A stretch of 37,460 nt of DNA from a virus, in IMG/VR virus record IMGVR_UViG_3300030104_002675, positions 1 to 37,460 of that record; one strand, 5' to 3'. A program made the position numbers and the translations under genes. Positions within the stretch are counted from its first letter, which is position 1. Each line of letters opens with the position of its first letter. Positions 1-7,948 of the stretch are shown in pieces. The notes below the pieces were generated by a model. It saw only the letters and a program-made list of their open reading frames with translations. It did no database searches and was not told the DNA's origin.

Positions 1-1
1 T

Positions 2-70
2 CAATTAGTATTAATAACAGTGATCGGCGCATACTTCGGTGGTAGATCACTAGAAAAAGTAAAAAAATAA
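2..70 (+). CDS. C-terminal end of a probable 3TM-type holin (5' truncated)
   Basis: Only the last 22 codons are in the window, in frame 2, ending at TAA 68-70. The visible residues are a hydrophobic stretch (LVLITVIGAYF) followed by GGRSLEKVKK. A last membrane helix followed by a small, basic G-R-S-L-E-K tail is typical of the three-transmembrane holins found in many tailed phages and gene transfer agents. Those proteins make lesions in the inner membrane at lysis. The gene runs straight into the next one, one base after its stop. The call rests on about 20 residues, so another small membrane protein is possible. Confidence 0.4.
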   Translation, partial: QLVLITVIGAYFGGRSLEKVKK

Positions 71-71
71 A

Positions 72-407
72 ATGGGATTAAATTCAACAGCAACCGCTTG
101 GAACTTCGGACAGTTAGGCAGCGGATTCAGCGACGAAGCTGCAGAGGTAACACCTCCAACTGGTAAGAAAATAGTAGCTATAACGTTTTTAGAAGCGACG
201 GTGCTTTCTACTCTCGTTGCTTCAACAGACACCCCTGACACTGCTTTCTTTAGTCACACAACTGCTGTGGCAAATAATGGAGGTGGCGCGGCTGAATCAG
301 ATGCCGCAACAAGCTTTCCTGCAGGATTAACTATATACGGTAGATGGGATAGTTTTACTCCTCCAACTTCAACAGCAGGTGGGGTAATCTTTTACTTCGG
401 ATACTAA
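72..407 (+). CDS. Small probable virion protein, 111 aa
   Basis: The protein has no signal peptide, no cysteine, and is rich in Ala, Thr, Ser and Gly (N-terminus MGLNSTATAWNFGQLGSG, C-terminus GGVIFYFGY). The composition suggests a beta-rich decoration, fibre or other small structural protein. I recognise the type from marine phage structural clusters but know no function. The ATG at 72 lies behind an A-rich leader without a Shine-Dalgarno sequence. Its stop overlaps the next start (TAATG, 405-409), implying translational coupling. The minus-strand reading frame covering this region is a shadow. Confidence 0.7.
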   Translation: MGLNSTATAWNFGQLGSGFSDEAAEVTPPTGKKIVAITFLEATVLSTLVASTDTPDTAFFSHTTAVANNGGGAAESDAATSFPAGLTIYGRWDSFTPPTSTAGGVIFYFGY

Positions 408-754
408 TGCCTCTGGGTAACGCTAACACTTCCGCCCAATCTAGGGGTAAAAATAAACCTGTAATAGTAAAATTTCATAAAGAGCACGTCCTAGGAAAAG
501 CATTTACAGGTTATCCTTCTTCTCTAAATGTAGGTGTAGCTAATGCGTGTGCTCTTAAGGCACCTAGTATGGTTACTTATTACCATAACGGTAGCGGTAC
601 AGTTCCAGTAGTTGGTGACACTATATATTCGAAACCTCATGCTAATAAACGTTATATATTGAGTGGAGGGAACTATCAGATATTAGACAATAAAACACGC
701 AAATCAATAACAGTAAACAAGCAAGGTGCAGTAACAGCTACGGCTACTTGCTAA
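407..754 (+). CDS. Small probable virion protein, 115 aa, ending in Cys
   Basis: The N-terminal third is polar and basic (NTSAQSRGKNKPVIVKFHKEH). The rest has a pattern I associate with a small beta domain in Bacteroidetes phage structural proteins: an ACAL segment, then TYYHNGSGTVPVVGDTIYS, a central ILSGGNY, and a closing SITVNKQGAV with a C-terminal cysteine. The gene starts on the TAATG junction with its upstream neighbour, so the two are probably translated together. A capsid decoration, head-fibre or tail role is possible; no enzyme motif is visible. The product being on the virion is inferred from family resemblance and position. Confidence 0.7.
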   Translation: MPLGNANTSAQSRGKNKPVIVKFHKEHVLGKAFTGYPSSLNVGVANACALKAPSMVTYYHNGSGTVPVVGDTIYSKPHANKRYILSGGNYQILDNKTRKSITVNKQGAVTATATC

Positions 755-784
755 TAACAATTTTTAATTTAATACAATTTAATT

Positions 785-1066
785 ATGGGAAAAAAGAAAA
801 AAGAAGAGGTCGTAGACCTAAAGCCAGAGAAGATCTCTGAAGAACAATTGCAGAAGATTCAGCAACTAGTAAATATACTAAATACTGGCCAGATGGAACT
901 TGGTATGCTAGAAACAAAAAAGCATAGAATGCTACATGAAATTGCTGCTTTACAAGATCAACTCAACGGTGTTCAAAAAGAACTTGAAGAGCAATATGGT
1001 ACATTTGACGTCAATGTTCAAGACGGTACCATAAATTACAAAGAAGATGAACCATCTGATTCGTAA
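785..1066 (+). CDS. Small coiled-coil protein, 93 aa
   Basis: The start is MGKKKKEEVVDLKPEK, followed by one long predicted coiled coil (about residues 18-70, heptad-like Leu/Ile spacing, rich in Gln, Glu, Leu and Lys). The tail is acidic and contains EQYGTFDVNVQDGTINYK. I recognise this tail as a conserved feature of small proteins in marine phage structural clusters, but the function is not known to me. It could be an assembly chaperone or a minor virion component. The ATG at 785 follows an AT-only leader and is the only reasonable start. The next gene starts 20 bases before this stop. Confidence 0.65.
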   Translation: MGKKKKEEVVDLKPEKISEEQLQKIQQLVNILNTGQMELGMLETKKHRMLHEIAALQDQLNGVQKELEEQYGTFDVNVQDGTINYKEDEPSDS

Positions 1067-1268
1067 AATCACGATAGGTAAAGACTACAAGAATGACGCT
1101 ATGCACTATGCCGTTGGGCAAGAAGTGTATGGTGGTCATACTATTTGCGATATATTAGAAGAGGAAGATAAATACTCGATCTATATTAGCAAAGAAGAGG
1201 CGGTTATACCTTGGAAAGATTTTAATAAAAACATGGCTATATCCGTTGAATATAACCTAGAGTATTAA
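1047..1268 (+). CDS. Conserved small phage protein of unknown function, 73 aa
   Basis: The start at 1047 lies inside the upstream gene (20-base overlap, different frame), and the stop at 1266-1268 shares its last A with the next ATG. The core IGKDYKNDAMHYAVGQ followed by GGHTICDI looks like a small beta-strand-rich domain, and I recall close variants in marine phage head clusters. No catalytic residues, membrane segment or signal peptide are visible. Tight coupling on both sides suggests the product is needed together with the GroES-like and terminase proteins downstream. The function remains unknown. Confidence 0.65.
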   Translation: MNHLIRKITIGKDYKNDAMHYAVGQEVYGGHTICDILEEEDKYSIYISKEEAVIPWKDFNKNMAISVEYNLEY

Positions 1269-1858
1269 TGCAATCGGTGTACAACTATGTTGTTGCACCG
1301 TTAGGCGGAAGATACAACAATAAGAAAAAGGTAGAAGATAAAGAGCTTATATTAAATACCGAGGTTTTTAATCATCAGTATGTGAATAGAGAGGCTAAAG
1401 TGATATCGATACCTAAGATTGGTGAATCTGAAATACAAGTTAACGATACTGTTACATTGCATCACAACGTGTTTAGAAGGTGGCATGATGTGAAGGGTAG
1501 AGAGAGAAATAGTAGATCTTTCCTTGAAGAAGGTAAATATCTAGTGACGCAAGATCAGATATATCTATACAGACGAGATAGCGATTGGATTTGTCCTAAA
1601 GGATATTGTTTTGTTCAACCTATAAAAAGTAACGATATATTAAACCCAGATAGCGAAAGACCGCTAATAGGTGTTGTAAAGTATTCAGACGGAACTGTAA
1701 AAGAAGGTGAGCTAGTTGGATTTAGACCTAATAGTAAGTTTGAATTTATAATAGACGGTAAGAGACTATACAGGGTTCTTTCTAATTTTATTACAATTAA
1801 ATATGAATATCAAGGAGACGAAGAAGAATATAATCCAAGCTGGGCACAGAGCGGTTGA
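1268..1858 (+). CDS. GroES-like co-chaperonin candidate with two tandem folds, 196 aa
   Basis: Two successive segments each read like a GroES beta-barrel. In repeat 1 (residues about 5-101), a strand YNYVVAP is followed by a loop with a hydrophobic tripeptide (ELILNT, 26-31), like the GroES mobile loop. Then come AKVISIP, IQVNDTVTLHHN (compare VKVGDIVIFND in GroES) and a closing strand VTQDQIYLY. Repeat 2 (residues about 113-180) has YCFVQPIK, a loop with DIL, LIGVVKYSDG, VKEGELVGFRPN and RVLSNFITIKYE. Bacterial GroES is about 97 residues, so 196 residues fits two copies. Phage co-chaperonins such as T4 gp31 replace GroES so that GroEL can fold the capsid protein. That role fits a gene just ahead of the terminase, but it is inferred. 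The last 56 bases overlap the next gene. Confidence 0.5.
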   Translation: MQSVYNYVVAPLGGRYNNKKKVEDKELILNTEVFNHQYVNREAKVISIPKIGESEIQVNDTVTLHHNVFRRWHDVKGRERNSRSFLEEGKYLVTQDQIYLYRRDSDWICPKGYCFVQPIKSNDILNPDSERPLIGVVKYSDGTVKEGELVGFRPNSKFEFIIDGKRLYRVLSNFITIKYEYQGDEEEYNPSWAQSG

Positions 1859-2078
1859 GGAATTAATCAAGGTAGCTAAAGAGGCTATTGTTGATTCGGA
1901 TGATGATATATCAGCTGATAGACTCAAGAATGCCGCTGCTACAAAAAAGCTTGCGATCTTCGACGCCTTCGAGATATTAAACAGAATCCAAGAAGAAGAA
2001 AATCTTTTAGAAGGCAAAGAACCTGAAGAAAAGAAAGAAAGAGTATTTAAGGGTTTTGCTGAGGGTAGATCTAAGTAA
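1803..2078 (+). CDS. Probable terminase small subunit, 91 aa
   Basis: This is a small, all-helical, charged protein lying immediately upstream of the large terminase, with stop and start overlapping (TAATG, 2076-2080). The segment DDDISADRLKNAAATKKLA, followed by IFDAFEILNRI, resembles small terminase or packaging-accessory proteins of related marine phages. Those recognise the phage DNA and regulate the large subunit. No classical helix-turn-helix is obvious. The ATG at 1803 is the only usable start: I see no ATG, GTG or TTG codon further in before the conserved helices. It therefore overlaps the GroES-like gene by 56 bases in another frame. A different packaging accessory function is possible. 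Confidence 0.55.
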   Translation: MNIKETKKNIIQAGHRAVEELIKVAKEAIVDSDDDISADRLKNAAATKKLAIFDAFEILNRIQEEENLLEGKEPEEKKERVFKGFAEGRSK

Positions 2079-4306
2079 TGTACGAGCAGGCTTTATATAA
2101 GATAATAGAACCTATAAAGAAAACCACTCTTACCAGGTTAAACAGGGGTAGGAAATGGAAGTATGGTTATAATAAAGAGCATGATTTAGTTGTTCTTTCG
2201 CGTAATGGAGTTATAGGTGATATATATGATATACAAGGTTTTAAGATAGCTTTGCCCAAAGCACCTAAAAACATATTTAAGCACGAGAAAAATAAATGGG
2301 TTCAAGCCGAGTATCCAAAAGAACTTAAGCGTATTAAAAATATATTCGACTGGAGAGACTATCCAGAAGAACAAAAAGAGAAGTGGTACGACTATATTGA
2401 CGAGGAGTTTAGGCGAAGAGAAGAAGGATTCTGGTTTATGAACAATGGAGTGCCAACTTGGATTACAGGTACACATTATATGTACTTGCAATGGAGCAAG
2501 ATTGACGTTGGAGCTCCAGACTTTAGAGAGGCGAACAGGCTATTCTTTATATTTTGGGAAGCCTGCAAAGCTGATAAGAGATGCTATGGAATGTGCTACC
2601 TTAAGAACCGTCGTTCAGGTTTCTCGTTTATGTCATCAGCTGAAACAGTTAACTTAGCCACTATATCGAGTGATAGTAGATATGGGATACTTTCTAAGTC
2701 TGGTTCCGACGCAAAGAAGATGTTTACAGATAAGGTTGTACCTATATCAATAAATTACCCTTTCTTCTTCAAGCCTATACAAGATGGTATGGATCGTCCA
2801 AAATCTGAACTTGCGTATAGAGTTCCAGCTAGTAAGTTTACTCGTAAGAAAATACAAACTAACGAACAACTTGAGGAGATAGTAGGTCTTGACACAACGA
2901 TAGACTGGAAGAACACAGGTGATAATAGCTATGACGGTGAGAAGTTGAATTTACTAGTACATGATGAGAGTGGTAAGTGGGAGAGGCCAGATAACATATT
3001 AAATAACTGGCGAGTTACTAAAACCTGTCTAAGGTTAGGTAGTAGAATCGTTGGTAAGTGCATGATGGGTTCAACTAGCAATGCTCTTGACAAAGGTGGC
3101 GATAACTTTAAAAAACTATTCTATGATTCTGACGTATCCCGACGAAATGCTAATGGACAAACGAAGTCTGGCTTGTATTCTCTCTTTATCCCAATGGAAT
3201 GGAACTATGAAGGATTTATTGACGAATACGGACTTCCAGTATTTGATAATCCAGGTGATGGAGAACGACTGGGACCAGACGGTGAATTAATAGATGTAGG
3301 TGTAATAACCCATTGGGAAAATGAAGCTGAAGGATTAAAAGATGACCAAGATGCATTAAATGAATTCTATCGTCAATTTCCTAGAACTGAAGAACACGCG
3401 TTCAGGGACGAGACTAAAAACAGTATATTTAATTTAATTAAGATATATGAGCAAATAGATTATAACGAAGGTAGTAGACATAATGCGCCTTTTACTATAG
3501 GAAGTTTTGGTTGGGTTAATGGAATTAAAGACACGAAAGTAGTATTTAATCCAGATCCTACTGGTAGATTTAAGGTAAGTTGGGTTCCTCCGAATCACTT
3601 GCAAAATAAACAATTCACAAAAAATGGAATTAAACACCCGGGTAACGAACACGTTGGGGCCTTTGGATGTGATAGTTACGACATTAGTGGTACTGTTGAC
3701 GGTCGCGGTTCGAAAGGAGCTTTACACGGACTAACAAAATTTTCTATGGAAGACGCGCCTCCAAGCACGTTCTTTTTAGAATACATAGCAAGACCACAAA
3801 CTGCCGAGATGTTTTTTGAGGATGTGTTAATGGCGTTGGTGTTTTATGGTATGCCGCTACTTGCGGAGAATAATAAACCTAGATTGTTGTATTATTTACG
3901 ACGTCGAGGTTATAGGGGATATAGCATGAACAGGCCAGACAAAACCTGGAACAAGTTATCAACCTCTGAAAAGGAAGTAGGTGGAATACCAAACTCCAGC
4001 GAAGACATTAAACAAGCTCATGCTGCAGCAATTGAAATGTATATACAAAACTACGTGGGTCATTTAGGTGACGGTAGTTACGGTACAGTATATTTTAATG
4101 AGTTGCTTAACGATTGGGCTAAATTTGATATAAATAAAAGAACTAAACACGATGCTTCTATAAGCTCAGGTTTAGCTATCATGGCTTGCAATAGACACTT
4201 ATACGCGCCTAACGCCAAAGTCGAAAGAAAACCAGTAAACCTAACAATCTCGAGATATGATAACAAGGGTATGAATTCCCAAATAATAAATAAGAAATAT
4301 GGCTGA
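2078..4306 (+). CDS. terL: Terminase large subunit (packaging ATPase and nuclease), 742 aa
   Basis: The motor cleaves concatemeric phage DNA and pumps it into the prohead. The N-terminal ATPase has a deviant Walker A at residues 176-183 (KNRRSGFS, Phe where Lys is usual). Walker B is LLVHDESGKW, with D296 and E297 as the Mg-binding and catalytic acids, and the coupling motif is GSTSN at 331-335. The RNase H-like nuclease follows: FGCDSYD places the first acid at D532, and KHDASISSG places a late acid at D692. The length suits large terminases with an N-terminal extension; residues 1-150 hold aromatic-rich conserved segments (YDYIDEEFRRREEGFWF). The gene is coupled to its neighbours by a shared A upstream and an 8-base overlap with the portal gene downstream. 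The fold and order are clear; which phage clade it belongs to is not tested. Confidence 0.92.
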   Translation: MYEQALYKIIEPIKKTTLTRLNRGRKWKYGYNKEHDLVVLSRNGVIGDIYDIQGFKIALPKAPKNIFKHEKNKWVQAEYPKELKRIKNIFDWRDYPEEQKEKWYDYIDEEFRRREEGFWFMNNGVPTWITGTHYMYLQWSKIDVGAPDFREANRLFFIFWEACKADKRCYGMCYLKNRRSGFSFMSSAETVNLATISSDSRYGILSKSGSDAKKMFTDKVVPISINYPFFFKPIQDGMDRPKSELAYRVPASKFTRKKIQTNEQLEEIVGLDTTIDWKNTGDNSYDGEKLNLLVHDESGKWERPDNILNNWRVTKTCLRLGSRIVGKCMMGSTSNALDKGGDNFKKLFYDSDVSRRNANGQTKSGLYSLFIPMEWNYEGFIDEYGLPVFDNPGDGERLGPDGELIDVGVITHWENEAEGLKDDQDALNEFYRQFPRTEEHAFRDETKNSIFNLIKIYEQIDYNEGSRHNAPFTIGSFGWVNGIKDTKVVFNPDPTGRFKVSWVPPNHLQNKQFTKNGIKHPGNEHVGAFGCDSYDISGTVDGRGSKGALHGLTKFSMEDAPPSTFFLEYIARPQTAEMFFEDVLMALVFYGMPLLAENNKPRLLYYLRRRGYRGYSMNRPDKTWNKLSTSEKEVGGIPNSSEDIKQAHAAAIEMYIQNYVGHLGDGSYGTVYFNELLNDWAKFDINKRTKHDASISSGLAIMACNRHLYAPNAKVERKPVNLTISRYDNKGMNSQIINKKYG

Positions 4307-6713
4307 GTCAGTACATGTTAATTTTCCTAGGCAAGATGTCGGTGATGACGAAAAAAACTCTATTGAGTATGGTGAGAAGATAGCGAGAGCTATCCATACA
4401 GAATGGTTTAGTAGAGAAACGAGTGGCGCTAGATATCTTACCAATATAAACAACTTCCATAAGCTTAGATTATACGCTCGTGGAGAACAGTCTATACAGA
4501 AGTATAAAGATGAATTATCAATTAACGGTGATTTATCTTATCTTAATTTAGATTGGACACCAGTGCCAATAATACCAAAGTTCGTAGACATTGTAGTTAA
4601 TGGTATATCTGAAAGACTATATGACGTAAAGGCGCACTCGCAGTCACCTAATGGCGTTGAAGAAAGAACGCAGTATATGAAAGATATACTTAGCGATATG
4701 GAGATGAAGCAGTATAACCAACAGGTTATGCAGGAGTTTGGTATGGACACTACGGCGAGTGACGAAAAAGAATTACCTGAGACTACTGAAGAGCTTGAGA
4801 TACATATGCAGCTTACTTATAAGCAAAGTATAGAGTTAGCAGAAGAGCAAGCGATCACTACTATATTAAAAGGAAATAGCTACGATTTAACTCAAAAGAG
4901 ATTGTATTATGATATAGCTACTATAGGCATTGGTGCTACTAAAACAGAGTTTAATAAGAGCGAGGGCGCGGTTGTTTCTTACGTAGATCCAGCAAATCTA
5001 GTTTATTCTCACACTGATTCGCCGCACTTTGAAGATGTATATTATGTTGGGGAAGTAAAGTCTTTACCAATAAATGAGCTAATAAGAGAGTTCCCTGATT
5101 TATCACAAGCAGATATCGAAGAAATCATTAGTAAAAACAACGATATCGATACCTATAGTAATAGATCTCGTAACCGACATAGAGATAAAAACATAATCAA
5201 TATTCTTTACTTCAACTATAAAACATATAATAACGAAGTATACAAGGTAAAGAAAACAAGTAGCGGTGGAGATAAGGCAATAAAGAAAACTGATAGATTT
5301 AACCCACCTAAAGAAAAGAATGGAGATTACGCAAGAACAGCTAAGAAGTTAGAGGTTTTGTATGATGGCGTGTATGTACTGGGTTGTGGTAAGATATTAA
5401 AATGGGAGTTAGCTAAAAACATGATACGCTCAAAGAGCGATTTCAATAAAGTCAAAATGAACTACAGTATCGTTGCTCCTAGAGTTTACGATGGTAGGAT
5501 TGAAAGTCTAGTTGGTAGAATCACTGGTTTTGCAGATATGATTCAGCTAACCCACTTAAAGTTACAGCAAGTCATGGCTAAGATGGTACCAGATGGTGTT
5601 TATCTCGATGCTGATGGTCTTGCTGAAGTTGATTTAGGTAACGGCACAAACTACAATCCGCAGGAAGCGCTTAATATGTTCTTCCAAACTGGTTCGGTTA
5701 TAGGTAGAAGTTTTACATCAGAAGGCGATATGAATCCTGGTAAAGTGCCTATTCAAGAGATACAATCAAGTGCTAAAGGTGCTAAACTACAGTCATTAAT
5801 ACAGACTTACAATTATTACTTGCAAATGATCCGTGACGTAACGGGGTTAAATGAAGCTCGTGATGGTAGTATGCCAGATAAGAACGCTTTGGTAGGTGTT
5901 CAAAAGCTAGCGGCCGCTAATTCTAATACAGCTACTAGGCATATACTTCAAGCCGGATTGTTTTTAACTGCCGAGACAGCTGAAAAATTATCGTTAAGAA
6001 TATCTGATATTTTAGAATATTCTCCTACAAAAGATGCTTTCATACAGGCTATAGGCGCTAGTAATGTTGCTACGTTAGATGAGATAAAAGAGTTATACTT
6101 ATACGACTTCGGGATATTTATAGAACTTGAACCTGATGAGGAGGAGAGACAAATGCTAGAGAACAATATACAAATGGCTATTCAACAGCAAAATATTGAT
6201 CTTGAAGACGCTATAGATTTACGTGAAATAAAAAGCGTGAGATTAGCTAACCAGCTATTGAAGATTCGTAGAAAACGAAAAATGGAAAGAGACCGTCAAG
6301 TGCAGATGGAGAATATCCAAGCTCAAACTCAATCTAACGCTCAAGCAGCTCAACAAGCCGCTCAAGTGGAGTTGCAGAAAAATCAAGCTGTTACTCAATC
6401 GCAAATTCAATTAGAGCAAACTAAAGCTCAACTTGAAAGTAAAAGAATGGAACAAGAGATGATGGCTAAAAAAGAATTAATGGCTTTGGAGTTTGAGTAC
6501 AACATGAAACTACGTGGTGCAGACTCTCAAAATCTCCAACAGCGAGAAACCTCAAGAGAAGACCGTAAGGATGAGAGAACAAAAATACAAGCTTCGCAAC
6601 AAAGCGAAATGATCGAACAAAGAAAAGGTAATGCGCCTGCTAAATCCTTTGAATCTGCAGGTAATGATACTATGGGAGAAGGCTTTAGTTTAGAAGCTTT
6701 TGGCCCTAAATAA
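4299..6713 (+). CDS. Portal protein, 804 aa
   Basis: The portal is a ring at one head vertex through which DNA is packaged and ejected. The call rests on position (between terminase and scaffold), length, and a segment typical of portals of this phage group: VTGLNEARDG (from residue 514), then PDKNALVGVQKLAAANSNTATRHIL. The C-terminal 140 residues form a Gln/Ala/Glu-rich coiled coil (about 660-780) ending in a low-complexity tail, as expected of a long barrel or crown pointing into the head. The ATG at 4299 overlaps the terminase stop (ATGGCTGA), which gives the usual terminase-portal coupling. The gene ends in two adjacent TAA codons. Confidence 0.88.
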   Translation: MAESVHVNFPRQDVGDDEKNSIEYGEKIARAIHTEWFSRETSGARYLTNINNFHKLRLYARGEQSIQKYKDELSINGDLSYLNLDWTPVPIIPKFVDIVVNGISERLYDVKAHSQSPNGVEERTQYMKDILSDMEMKQYNQQVMQEFGMDTTASDEKELPETTEELEIHMQLTYKQSIELAEEQAITTILKGNSYDLTQKRLYYDIATIGIGATKTEFNKSEGAVVSYVDPANLVYSHTDSPHFEDVYYVGEVKSLPINELIREFPDLSQADIEEIISKNNDIDTYSNRSRNRHRDKNIINILYFNYKTYNNEVYKVKKTSSGGDKAIKKTDRFNPPKEKNGDYARTAKKLEVLYDGVYVLGCGKILKWELAKNMIRSKSDFNKVKMNYSIVAPRVYDGRIESLVGRITGFADMIQLTHLKLQQVMAKMVPDGVYLDADGLAEVDLGNGTNYNPQEALNMFFQTGSVIGRSFTSEGDMNPGKVPIQEIQSSAKGAKLQSLIQTYNYYLQMIRDVTGLNEARDGSMPDKNALVGVQKLAAANSNTATRHILQAGLFLTAETAEKLSLRISDILEYSPTKDAFIQAIGASNVATLDEIKELYLYDFGIFIELEPDEEERQMLENNIQMAIQQQNIDLEDAIDLREIKSVRLANQLLKIRRKRKMERDRQVQMENIQAQTQSNAQAAQQAAQVELQKNQAVTQSQIQLEQTKAQLESKRMEQEMMAKKELMALEFEYNMKLRGADSQNLQQRETSREDRKDERTKIQASQQSEMIEQRKGNAPAKSFESAGNDTMGEGFSLEAFGPK

Positions 6714-6731
6714 TAACTTATATTTTATATT

Positions 6732-7928
6732 ATGGAAAACAATCAAACAGACCTCGAAGAGGTAATCAACGAAGTTGAAAATGAAACACCACAAGTAAAA
6801 GAGGTTGCTGAAGAGCAATCTGAACTTGATTTAGAAAAATTCGATAGTAAAGACGACGATGACGTCTTTAAAGTAGATTTATCAAAACCACCAAATAATG
6901 AAACTGAAGAAAGTGACGCTGACGACACAGGAGTGGTTGGAGGCGATGAAGACACCGCAACCACACAAAGTGAAGACGAAGTACAACCGGAAGGAGAAGT
7001 ACAAGAAGAAGTACCAGTACTAGAGGAAATCACTGACGAAGAGACTATAACTGAAGAAGAGGTTGTAGAAGCTTTGGAGGAATCGGAGCAAACTGGGAAA
7101 CCAATACCAGAGAATATCCAGAAGTTAATGGACTTTATGGAGGAGACTGGCGGTGATTTAGAAGATTACATAAAACTAAACCGTGACACTAGCGGCTTAA
7201 ACGACACTGAAGTGTTACGTGAATATTACACAAGAACTAAACCTCATTTAGATTTAGACGAAATCGATTTTCTTATTGATGATCGTTTTTCATATGATGA
7301 AGATCTAGATGAAGACAGAGATATTAAAAGAAAAACATTGGACCTCAAAGAGCAAGTTGCAGAGGCCAAGACCTACTTAGACGGGCAAAAGTCTAAATAC
7401 TACGAAGATATCAAAGCCGGAAGCAAGCTCACAACTGAGCAGCAGAAAGCTATAGATTTCTTCAATCGATACAACAAAGAGTCAGAGCAAGCACAACGAG
7501 TGACGACTCGTCAGAAAAACGTTTTTGACAAACAAACAGAACAACTATTTAACGACAAGTTCAAAGGTTTTGAATACAACGTCGGAGATAAAAGGTTTAG
7601 GTTTAATGTTAAGGACACGAGCCAAGTTAAAGAAACTCAAGGTGACATCAATAATTTTGTGAGAAAGTTTCTCAATGAAGATAACACGATGAAGGACGCT
7701 AAGGGTTACCATAAAGGTTTATACACGGCTATGAATGCTGACGCTGTTGCTCAACACTTTTACGAACAAGGCCGAGCAGATGCTTTAAAGCAAAGTGCTA
7801 AAGAGTCGAAGAATATTGATATGGACCCAAGAAGTTCACATAAAGAAACGACTGTTGGTGGTGTTAAAGTTAGAGTGTTAGGTGACGATACTGATTCTTT
7901 TAAGTTCAAAATTAAAGGAAAAAAATAA
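6732..7928 (+). CDS. Head scaffolding protein, 398 aa
   Basis: The first about 120 residues are extremely acidic (runs of Glu/Asp with VEEVEN-like and DDDDVF segments). A helical region follows (IPENIQKLMDFMEETGGDLE, then LNRDTSGLNDTEVLREYY) and a long Lys/Glu/Gln coiled coil (about 195-270). The C-terminal part has a helical KGYHKGLYTAMNADAVAQ segment and ends in a short basic tail (FKFKIKGKK). An acidic, helical protein with a basic C-terminal end between portal and major capsid protein is the standard profile of a scaffold. Such proteins template prohead assembly and leave before or during packaging. No protease motif is visible in it. Confidence 0.82.
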   Translation: MENNQTDLEEVINEVENETPQVKEVAEEQSELDLEKFDSKDDDDVFKVDLSKPPNNETEESDADDTGVVGGDEDTATTQSEDEVQPEGEVQEEVPVLEEITDEETITEEEVVEALEESEQTGKPIPENIQKLMDFMEETGGDLEDYIKLNRDTSGLNDTEVLREYYTRTKPHLDLDEIDFLIDDRFSYDEDLDEDRDIKRKTLDLKEQVAEAKTYLDGQKSKYYEDIKAGSKLTTEQQKAIDFFNRYNKESEQAQRVTTRQKNVFDKQTEQLFNDKFKGFEYNVGDKRFRFNVKDTSQVKETQGDINNFVRKFLNEDNTMKDAKGYHKGLYTAMNADAVAQHFYEQGRADALKQSAKESKNIDMDPRSSHKETTVGGVKVRVLGDDTDSFKFKIKGKK

Positions 7929-7948
7929 CATTTAAAAACAATTAAAAA

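Noticed and set aside
755-784. A possible promoter or terminator in the AT-rich gap
   Set aside because: The sequence contains only a weak direct repeat (AATTTAAT) with no stem and no promoter motif.
2445-2657. A plus-strand frame inside the terminase gene
   Set aside because: It is out of frame with the conserved terminase and has no leader or recognisable product.
6743-7033. A Ser-rich open frame on the minus strand
   Set aside because: It is the mirror of the Glu/Asp-rich scaffold N-terminus (GAA/GAC codons read as TTC/GTC in reverse) and has no independent support.
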